From an uncultured Pseudomonadales bacterium (GTDB taxonomy: Bacteria > Pseudomonadota > Gammaproteobacteria > Pseudomonadales > Pseudohongiellaceae), in the NCBI GenBank assembly GCA_938082955.1, contig CALKDE010000310.1, positions 1-5,780 of the forward strand: a stretch of DNA of 5,780 nucleotides, in the 5' to 3' direction. This document shows positions 1 through 3,910 of the stretch, piece after piece (position 1 is the stretch's first letter; each line of letters begins with the position of its first letter). The translations under genes were made by a program, and so were the position numbers. Below the pieces are notes generated by a model that saw only the letters and a list, made by a program, of their open reading frames with translations, did no database searches and was not told the origin of the DNA.

Positions 1-541
1 TGAAATAGGAATAGCGCAAACCGTCATCATAGTAGGTGTCGATTAAGGCTTTTGAAGTCGCGGCCATCTCGTGAACCGCTCGCCAAGCGAAATCGTATAC
101 TTTCTGGGGATGGCCAAGAGCGAAACTCGCTGTATTGCCCAGATGTCCCGTGTCGGTGGAACTAGACGCGTAGCCACGGCTTAATGGCATAGCCAGGGAG
201 GAGTGACGAACGTTTCCCGTAAAAGCCCCATTGCCAACGGCAAGATACTTGCCATTCCAGTTATCCGTAGGTAGCCACAATTCCATCTTAATGTCTGAAT
301 CGGGAGTGGGCGTGAGAGTGAGCAACACGCGGCAGAACGCCGGTAAGTTCTGATACCTCCTCGAGCTGTTAGGATTGCCGCCCGATGGTGAAAAACTTCC
401 TGCGGCAACAACTTCCGCTGTATCGACTTTTACGTTTGGCAGCGAAAATGAATTTAGACTTTCACAGAATTGCGCAAACGCGGCTGAAGGCAACAACAGG
501 ACTAGAACAATCGCTGGCCAACTTGGAATTCGAATGAGCAT
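1..541 (-). CDS. Tannase/feruloyl esterase family secreted hydrolase, N-terminal part (cut by window edge)
   Basis: Translating the minus strand from the ATG at 541 gives 180 residues with no stop before the left edge. Residues 1-23 are a signal peptide (Arg4, a hydrophobic core, then AAFA before Gln24), so the product is exported. The mature start CESLNSFSLPN, the LPAFCRV block (about 66-72), WLPTDNWNGK (89-98), VGNGAF (102-107), STDTGH (128-133), SFALGHP (139-145) and FAWRAVHEM (151-159) follow the order seen in tannase/feruloyl esterase (PF07519) proteins. These cleave ester bonds of gallate or hydroxycinnamate-type compounds. The catalytic Ser motif (usually GCSxGGRQ) should lie just past the edge, so activity cannot be judged here. 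Family members are usually 500-600 residues, so about a third is visible. AGGAGA lies 5 bases before the ATG and supports this start. The exact substrate is unknown. Confidence 0.9.
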   Translation of the reverse strand, partial: MLIRIPSWPAIVLVLLLPSAAFAQFCESLNSFSLPNVKVDTAEVVAAGSFSPSGGNPNSSRRYQNLPAFCRVLLTLTPTPDSDIKMELWLPTDNWNGKYLAVGNGAFTGNVRHSSLAMPLSRGYASSSTDTGHLGNTASFALGHPQKVYDFAWRAVHEMAATSKALIDTYYDDGLRYSYF

Positions 542-647
542 GTATCTCTCCTCTCTCTTTTCCATCAGTTTTTGCTATACACCACTAGAAAATTAACATT
601 TTTATGAAGCATATGCTCGGTTTAGTGACAGAAAATACCTGAAAGGC

Positions 648-691
648 TAACCATTCGTCCGCAATAGTATGTATAGGGGTGCGCTCGAACC
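648..691. repeat. 44-base dispersed repeat, copy 1
   Basis: Aligned without gaps to 1269-1312, this segment matches at 35 of 44 positions. The best conserved parts are the start (TAACC, one mismatch, TTCGTCC) and a TGTATAGGG core. It lies 55 bases downstream of the stop of the minus-strand gene at 746-1198, between it and the tannase gene. With 713-730 it forms an imperfect inverted repeat (11/18), so it may be one arm of an attC-like site. It could instead be an unrelated dispersed intergenic repeat. Confidence 0.65.
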
Positions 692-712
692 TACTGAGAC
701 AAGTGGGAGGGG

Positions 713-730
713 GGAGACAGCTAGTTAGCA
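713..730. repeat. Right arm of imperfect inverted repeat with 646-663 (attC-like)
   Basis: The reverse complement of this arm matches 646-663 at 11 of 18 positions, including GCTAAC at the outer end. The outer ends read GGCTAAC (645-651) and GTTAGCA (724-730). Each fits the integron core patterns RYYYAAC and GTTRRRY at 6 of 7 positions, over a span of about 85 bases. Spans of roughly 57-141 bases are normal for attC. The match is suggestive only. Confidence 0.3.
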
Positions 731-749
731 GTTAATTTCTGATAACTAG
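721..749 (-). terminator. Hairpin overlapping the stop codon of the 746-1198 gene
   Basis: CTAGTTA (721-727) pairs perfectly with TAACTAG (743-749). After a G/A mismatch, CAG (729-731) pairs with CTG (739-741), leaving a 7-base TTAATTT loop. The TAG stop of the minus-strand gene (746-748) lies inside the stem. No T-run follows on the minus strand, so it is a poor match to an intrinsic terminator. It may be a 3'-end stabilising structure, or a by-product of the tandem repeat in this spot. Confidence 0.35.
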
Positions 750-771
750 GGACATTTAATTTCTGATGACT
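728..771. repeat. Two tandem 20-base copies, 24-base period, at the 3' end of the membrane-protein gene
   Basis: Positions 728-747 and 752-771 match at 17 of 20 bases, including an uninterrupted TTAATTTCTGAT in both. On the minus strand, one copy encodes the protein's last residues (SSEIKC) and the other follows the stop codon and would read LSEINC then stop in the same frame. The gene's end therefore appears duplicated by exactly eight codons. Confidence 0.7.
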
Positions 772-1198
772 CAATGAGTAGTTCCGATAATTCATTTGTC
801 GAAAACCCTAAAACCAAATCCGTGATGTCTCTGTACTTGCAGGTATTATACATCGCCAGCATAGCCTTTAATTTCGCGTCCCAGATCTCTGCGTCCATTA
901 AGCCAAGTTTGTATTGAAGAAAGTCATTTTCATAAAGCATCCAAAATTGCCATATAGCATCTCTTATCGTAGCTGTATCTTCTGGGTAAGTTCCATATAC
1001 GATTCCATGCATATATTCCACAAAGCTTGAATCACCTTCGTCAAATCCTCCAATAATTTCGATAAGCACCTCAGTTCTAGCTTGTTGTTGTGCAGCTAAA
1101 GCTATTTTTTGAGATTGATCCATTTGCAACCCAACAAATATAAGCGAACCTATAACTCCGAATATGCCTATTACGTTGATAGTTCGTTCTATACTCAT
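746..1198 (-). CDS. Small single-helix membrane protein of unknown function (150 aa)
   Basis: The predicted protein starts with a short polar tip and one hydrophobic helix (about residues 7-24, INVIGIFGVIGSLIFVGL). The pattern GSLIFVGLQMDQSQ then leads into a soluble, probably helical domain rich in Trp, Tyr and acidic residues (FWMLYENDFLQYKLGLMDAE at about 86-105). This layout, a helix ending in LxxxxLQ followed by a bundle with a YENxxxQxxxGLxD-type block, is recognisable from small uncharacterised proteins common in marine proteobacteria. No function is known to me. Cytoplasmic placement of the soluble part is an inference. The start has only a weak ribosome site (an AGG about 11 bases upstream), so it is moderately certain. 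The gene is AT-rich (19/60 GC at 901-960) compared with the outer genes. Its 3' end is duplicated in tandem just after the stop, and 44-base repeats lie on both sides of it. Confidence 0.75.
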   Translation of the reverse strand: MSIERTINVIGIFGVIGSLIFVGLQMDQSQKIALAAQQQARTEVLIEIIGGFDEGDSSFVEYMHGIVYGTYPEDTATIRDAIWQFWMLYENDFLQYKLGLMDAEIWDAKLKAMLAMYNTCKYRDITDLVLGFSTNELSELLIESSEIKCP

Positions 1199-1262
1199 TA
1201 CATCAAGCCTGCGAATAAAGGAGGCATTTTTATTGTTAGTAATTCCATAGGCTTTTCTCAGG

Positions 1263-1370
1263 GATAATTAACCGTTCGTCCAGAATAGTCTGTATAGGGC
1301 GGCAATGGAACCATCCTGAATTAGGGGCATGTGCCCCCCGGCTGGGGTCTTGGCTGAACGATTGATTGTC
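1263..1370. repeat. Imperfect inverted repeat, attC-like, around repeat copy 2
   Basis: The reverse complement of 1263-1281 matches 1352-1370 at 14 of 19 positions, and most mismatches are transitions. The two arms span 108 bases, within the size range of integron attC sites. An inner GGGGCA/TGCCCC palindrome sits at 1324-1337. The left arm contains AATTAAC, matching RYYYAAC at 6 of 7 positions. The right arm has no GTT where the partner core should be, so if this is attC it is degenerate. Confidence 0.35.
1269..1312. repeat. 44-base dispersed repeat, copy 2
   Basis: This is the partner of 648-691 (35/44 identical, 621 bases apart, same orientation). It lies 83 bases downstream of the stop of the lipoprotein gene at 1395-1682, and 71 bases upstream of the start of the next minus-strand gene. 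Its left end continues into an inverted repeat with 1352-1370. Confidence 0.65.
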
Positions 1371-1394
1371 ATTTCTAGTGGATTATTTAGAAAT

Positions 1395-1682
1395 TTAGCG
1401 AAAGATTTGAGGTGTGCCGAAGCTGATGATATTGAGCTGTTCACCGGCGGATACCCCTCGCTCGTTCCATTGGGACACTGTCGAGCAGTGCCTTTTGCGT
1501 ATACGACTGCGTATCGAGACTTCCCGAATACACAGTATCTCGGTCCAGACCCTAACCTGAACCGCGTTATAGGCGACGATTTCTTCATCCGACATCATAT
1601 TAGGGTTCAATCGAGAGCCATCATCAGTTGCACAGGCAGTCAGTAGCGCTAATAGAAATACGGCGAATGGCAGATTTTTCAT
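1395..1682 (-). CDS. Small outer-membrane-type lipoprotein of unknown function (95 aa)
   Basis: From the ATG at 1682 the product begins MKNLPFAVFLLALLTAC. This is a lipoprotein signal peptide with lipobox LTAC (residues 14-17), so Cys17 should be lipidated. The mature part has SDEEIVAYN (31-39) and a Cys51...RIRKRHC66 pair, a layout like small marine gammaproteobacterial lipoproteins that carry an SDEExxxYN segment and a C-x14-C pair. Their function is unknown. An in-frame ATG seven codons upstream exists, but GAGGAA sits 5 bases before the chosen start and that start gives a proper signal peptide. The 20-odd residues after Trp72 show no recognisable motif and may not be ancestral. The gene is followed by the second copy of the 44-base repeat. 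Confidence 0.75.
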   Translation of the reverse strand: MKNLPFAVFLLALLTACATDDGSRLNPNMMSDEEIVAYNAVQVRVWTEILCIREVSIRSRIRKRHCSTVSQWNERGVSAGEQLNIISFGTPQIFR

Positions 1683-1764
1683 AGTTTCCTCATGGTCAAG
1701 CAATGATAGAAAGACAATATAGTCACGGAATATAGAGGCTCAATATTCAGCATAAAACCCTGCA

Positions 1765-1970
1765 TTACAGCCCCACCCATCTGTTATCACCTTTGATATC
1801 GAGTGCGCAATTTGAATTCAGCGAGACCTGTCCAGTGTGAATACCGCGACAACGCCATTGAACGCCTTGTCAGCAACATACGCCCTCCAGTTGTCAGTCG
1901 CCAAGGCTATCGGCACTGCAATTAAGATGACTAAAAATTCTACACTCAGTTGTTTACAATTAATTTTCAT
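1765..1970 (-). pseudogene. Broken gene for a small secreted protein (apparent frameshift)
   Basis: From the ATG at 1970 a 50-residue frame runs to a TGA at 1818-1820. Residues 1-24 look like a signal peptide (LVILIAVPIALA), followed by TDNWRAYVADKAFNGVVAVF. Near 1833 the reading appears to move to another frame, which continues as GQVSLNSNCALDIKGDNRW and ends at a TAA at 1765-1767. Both halves look protein-like, so a small insertion or deletion in a once longer gene is likely. The FNGVVAVF...GQVSLN pattern faintly recalls the start of class C beta-lactamase-like serine hydrolases, but this is too weak to name it. GGAG lies about 9 bases before the ATG, inside the preceding 25-residue ORF. 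A genuine 50-residue secreted peptide remains possible. Confidence 0.4.
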
Positions 1971-2037
1971 GCGGAGTCACTCCAGCATCAGCAGCAATAG
2001 AAAAGCAGAGCAGGGTTATTGTTGTTAATAGTTTCAT
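1960..2037 (-). CDS. Tiny ORF, signal-peptide-like leader (25 aa)
   Basis: This minus-strand ORF starts directly after the SMR gene (start 2037, SMR stop codon 2040-2042) behind a GGGGAG site. It encodes MKLLTTITLLCFSIAADAGV and five more residues. Nearly all of it looks like a signal peptide (cleavage after ADA is plausible), with almost no mature part. Its last codons overlap the ATG of the next ORF (CCGCATGAAAATTAA), a layout typical of translational coupling. It could be a remnant of a lost secreted protein, a leader peptide, or a chance ORF. No function can be assigned. Confidence 0.35.
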   Translation of the reverse strand: MKLLTTITLLCFSIAADAGVTPHEN

Positions 2038-2039
2038 AG

Positions 2040-2366
2040 CTATAGCTCCCCTTTAAATATATTTACAAGAGATACTCCAACAATAATTAAAAATAGCCCC
2101 ACTACTGCCTGCCAGCTTAACGTTTGCTTATAAAATAGATAATTTAAGACCGCTACCAGGCAAACTCCCAATCCAGCCCATGATGCGTATAATATCGCCA
2201 GGGGAATTTTCTCAGCAATTAAGGCCAGAAGATAAAATGATAAAATGTAGGACAACGTCAACAAGGTTGTCGGAATAATTTTTGTAAAACTTTGCGAAGC
2301 AGGCAATAGCATAGTGCCAATCACCTCACATGCTATAGCTGAAAAAAGAATTATGTATGCATTCAT
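2040..2366 (-). CDS. SMR-family small multidrug-resistance-type transporter (108 aa)
   Basis: Length and four hydrophobic helices (about 2-21, 32-50, 57-76, 86-104) are exactly those of small multidrug resistance proteins. These work as inner-membrane dimers exchanging protons for lipophilic cations or related compounds. The essential membrane Glu14 (IACEVIGT) is present, as are Tyr40, Tyr60 and Trp63 at the EmrE positions, in YASWAGLG. One difference is Pro22 in place of the Lys22 of EmrE (LLPASQSFTK), so the substrate may not be a classic quaternary ammonium compound. SMR genes are frequent in integron cassettes, which is notable given the repeats nearby. The GFA gene lies 47 bases upstream on the same strand. 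The GAGG directly abuts the ATG with no spacer, so initiation may be weak or coupled. An upstream start is not available in a better context. Confidence 0.9.
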   Translation of the reverse strand: MNAYIILFSAIACEVIGTMLLPASQSFTKIIPTTLLTLSYILSFYLLALIAEKIPLAILYASWAGLGVCLVAVLNYLFYKQTLSWQAVVGLFLIIVGVSLVNIFKGEL

Positions 2367-2387
2367 CCTCGGTTTAATTCCGTATTA

Positions 2388-2416
2388 TTTATAGCCTTAC
2401 TCATGTGGAGTAACTA
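2388..2416 (-). promoter_or_regulatory. Possible promoter for the SMR gene
   Basis: On the minus strand TAGTTA (2416-2411) and TATAAA (2393-2388) are separated by 17 bases. The -10 box matches 5 of 6 consensus bases, but the -35 box only 3 of 6. It would start transcription about 15-20 bases before the SMR ATG. The -35 box overlaps the GFA stop codon. AT-rich DNA makes such matches common. Confidence 0.25.
2397..2413. other. Perfect 6-bp hairpin between the GFA and SMR genes
   Basis: TTACTC (2397-2402) pairs with GAGTAA (2408-2413) around a 5-base loop, immediately after the GFA stop codon. It is AT-rich with no following T-run, so it is unlikely to end transcription by itself. It could protect the end of the upstream message or be chance. 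Confidence 0.35.
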
Positions 2417-2836
2417 GCCCTCAAGATTATACTCAAATGTTGTCAAGCCTGCCTCAGCTGGAGACCAGTGCTTAGCAGTTGATTTCCAAATGCTGGTTCC
2501 TACAATTATCCAAGAAGAGTCATCAAGACTGCCGGCTTTAATGAACTTAATACCTTCCCATTCAGCTGGCCCGACGACGGCACTAATTACAGGTGACCCA
2601 CAGTTCTCACAGAATCCCCGTTCGACGGACGCCCCTGAAGTTCCGACAACTGAGTAATATTTTAGGGTGCCTTCTAAATGCAAATCCTTCTCGGGGATAG
2701 GTACGATTGTGGCTTTTCCCGAGCCAGTAGATTTCTGGCAATCCAGGCAATGGCAATGGACACCCCCCAGGGCAGAGTCAGTATCTAGTGAATATTTGAC
2801 CTGACCACAAAGACAACCACCTGTTTGTTTGCTTAT
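2414..2836 (-). CDS. GFA-family zinc-binding protein, no standard start codon at the expected position
   Basis: The open frame encodes a nearly full-length member of the GFA (glutathione-dependent formaldehyde-activating enzyme/centromere protein V) fold, PF04828. With numbering from the ATA codon at 2834-2836, the conserved cysteines are GGCLCG (C8, C10), HCHCLDC (C28, C30, C33) and FCENCG (C76, C79). All seven usual zinc ligands are therefore present, and KAGSLDD follows at about residue 100. Most family members have no proven reaction. The frame is open back to a TAA at 2864-2866 but has no ATG or GTG. The first TTG is at residue 52, after five of the zinc cysteines. The natural start would be the ATA before Ser2 (purine-rich GAGAAGAG just upstream), which suggests ATG changed to ATA. 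The gene may be silent, use a rare start, or be made as a shorter useless form. It lies 47 bases upstream of the SMR gene. Confidence 0.7.
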   Translation of the reverse strand: MSKQTGGCLCGQVKYSLDTDSALGGVHCHCLDCQKSTGSGKATIVPIPEKDLHLEGTLKYYSVVGTSGASVERGFCENCGSPVISAVVGPAEWEGIKFIKAGSLDDSSWIIVGTSIWKSTAKHWSPAEAGLTTFEYNLEG

Positions 2837-2882
2837 TACTCTTCTCGCTATGTTGGTAAAAAATTAAAAGGGTTTAGTGCTG

Positions 2883-2900
2883 GTTGCAGCGCGCAGCAAC
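2883..2900. repeat. 18-base near-perfect palindrome
   Basis: GTTGCAGCGCGCAGCAAC is symmetric except for one A/A pair: GTTGC pairs with GCAAC, and G with C, around a CGCG loop. Flanking TGGT (2881-2884) and ACCA (2904-2907) extend the symmetry loosely. It lies about 50 bases upstream of the apparent GFA start, so it could be an operator or a hairpin end of an older transcript. No T-run is next to it. Confidence 0.4.
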
Positions 2901-3144
2901 TGCACCATTAAAGGTTGTTGCATACCAAGAAGATACTCGATTTAGTACTGGGAAACACCATGAAGTCGCTTCTTTTCAGAGCTGGGGTCGGTTTTAATGA
3001 GGGTGGAAATAGCAGGATAGAGCGGCTGGTGAGTTTGGCCTAATGTAACGCTGATGACACTTAATTTATTTAATACTTAATTTTATCAATAGCTTGAAAG
3101 ACAAGTTTAGTTCCTCTGGCTTCTGCTTAATAGTATAGTTACCG

Positions 3145-3161
3145 CTCAAAGCAGTCACAGA
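3145..3161. repeat. 17-base direct repeat, left copy
   Basis: CTCAAAGCAGTCACAGA matches 3570-3586 at 16 of 17 bases, in the same orientation, 425 bases apart. This copy ends 24 bases before the ATG of the small secreted-protein gene, so the two copies bracket that gene. Confidence 0.7.
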
Positions 3162-3185
3162 AAAAACACATAACAAGGGCGTAGA

Positions 3186-3575
3186 ATGAAAAAACTAACA
3201 ACACTAATACTGCTACTTCTATCACCTTTGGTCATAGCGCAAGAGAAACAAATCTGGACTTGTCCACAAGTGGCGGGAACACAGCTTACATGGGAGAACG
3301 GTGCTTGGAGGCAGGTGGGTATAGAGCCTACACCTATTTTACTTAGATTAGGCGGTAAATATTCCAGCTATAGAATGTCCGAAGAGGAGCGGCTCCTAGA
3401 TTGCTCGGAAGTCTTAAGTGGGAAAATTAGCTGTTTAGATTCGCTAGGCTCCACACTCATATATATCGACCCAACCTCTGGCAAGATGGGAAGATCTATC
3501 TTGTTTGGTGCAGTACAATCTGGAGATAGCAGGAGCGCATTAGCTGCCGAAGCTTACAACTGCACTAAACTCTAA
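3186..3575 (+). CDS. Small secreted protein of unknown function (129 aa)
   Basis: This is the only plus-strand gene in the window. Residues 1-18 form a clear signal peptide (MKKLTTLILLLLSPLVIA), with cleavage likely before Gln19. The mature domain of about 110 residues has four cysteines (26, 73, 83, 126), enough for two disulfides as expected in the periplasm. It begins WTCPQVAGTQLTWENGAW, and a segment near residues 94-109 reads IDPTSGKMGRSILFGA. This overall pattern (W-x-C near the start, a TxGKxGxS...GA block, a Cys four residues from the end) resembles small secreted hypothetical proteins of marine gammaproteobacteria, but I know no function. AAGGG lies about 7 bases before the ATG and supports the start. 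The gene is bracketed by 17-base direct repeats, the right copy overlapping its stop codon. Confidence 0.8.
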   Translation: MKKLTTLILLLLSPLVIAQEKQIWTCPQVAGTQLTWENGAWRQVGIEPTPILLRLGGKYSSYRMSEEERLLDCSEVLSGKISCLDSLGSTLIYIDPTSGKMGRSILFGAVQSGDSRSALAAEAYNCTKL

Positions 3576-3586
3576 GCAGTCACAGA
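3570..3586. repeat. 17-base direct repeat, right copy
   Basis: CTCTAAGCAGTCACAGA is the partner of 3145-3161 (16/17). It contains the TAA stop (3573-3575) of the secreted-protein gene, and its end forms a small hairpin, CAGTC-ACA-GACTG (3577-3589), that the left copy lacks. Confidence 0.7.
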
Positions 3587-3910
3587 CTGATCAAATTCTA
3601 GAGACAACCAATGAGTTAGCCCCGTCTATTAGAGGCTCAGCTGGCAATCAAGCGATGCTTATTGGTGTTAAGTAACTCAGTAGTTTTGTCATAACATCTC
3701 CAAGATCGGTATGTCGCTATAGGTTAATTTGGTGTTCCGGTGTAAGGACCGCCTTAAACAATTCCATCGCACGCTATAAATGCAAAACACACAAACACCG
3801 GTCTCATTCTTCTTAGGAACCAATCGAGGCAGTTACCACATATCCCTGATTTGTCTTGCAGAAACTCTTGCAAATACTGGGGCTAACTTAAGCATTTGCA
3901 GACCAACATC
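3576..3910. other. Gene-free spacer with several inverted repeats
   Basis: No coding frame here looks real. The stretch separates the 3' ends of two convergent genes. It holds TGAGTTA/TAACTCA (3612-3618 and 3673-3679), CCAAT/ATTGG (3608-3612 and 3661-3665) followed by GTTAAGT (3667-3673, a full match to the GTTRRRY integron core pattern), CCGGTGT/ACACCGG (3737-3743 and 3795-3801), and the hairpin at 3869-3900. No tRNA or recognised small RNA is seen. Confidence 0.55.
3869..3900 (-). terminator. Weak candidate terminator after the alpha/beta-hydrolase gene
   Basis: TGCAAAT (3869-3875) pairs with ATTTGCA (3894-3900) around an 18-base loop, starting 11 bases after the hydrolase stop codon on the minus strand. 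The stem is AT-rich and is followed by AGAGTTTCT rather than a clean T-run, so termination here is uncertain. Confidence 0.3.

Larger units (their letters stand above)
2864..3185. other. Gene-poor spacer between divergent genes
   Basis: No recognisable gene is present. The spacer separates the minus-strand GFA frame from the plus-strand secreted-protein gene, so promoters for both should lie here, but I see no strong -35/-10 pair. AT-rich stretches at 3060-3092 and TATAGT at 3134-3139 are candidates for the plus-strand gene. A plus-strand 27-codon ORF (2960-3043) lacks a good ribosome site and any recognisable similarity. A GC palindrome (2883-2900) and one copy of a 17-base direct repeat (3145-3161) are listed separately. 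Confidence 0.6.

Noticed and set aside
181..596. Open frames at 181-411 (minus) and 375-596 (plus)
   Set aside because: Both overlap the tannase-family reading frame, which has strong family motifs and a signal peptide.
1324..1337. GGGGCATGTGCCCC palindrome as an intrinsic terminator for the lipoprotein gene
   Set aside because: The usable stem is 5 bp with a 4-base loop, and no T-run follows on the minus strand (TAATTC). It is more likely part of the larger inverted repeat.
1268..1588. Minus-strand open frame of 106 codons overlapping the lipoprotein gene in another frame
   Set aside because: It lacks a recognisable domain or good start, overlaps the lipoprotein with a clear lipobox and ribosome site, and its end runs through the dispersed repeat.
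1329..1646. Plus-strand open frame of 105 codons
   Set aside because: It is antisense to the lipoprotein gene and its downstream repeat. It has no ribosome site or protein-like pattern and is best seen as a shadow.
2414..2683. Using the TTG at 2683 as the real start of the GFA gene
   Set aside because: It would remove five of the seven zinc cysteines, which are perfectly kept in the upstream open frame. The full frame is the ancestral gene even if its start is damaged.
2960..3043. Plus-strand 27-codon ORF beginning MKSLLFRAGVGFNEGG
   Set aside because: It is too short, has only a poor GGGAAA ribosome site, and shows no recognisable similarity.
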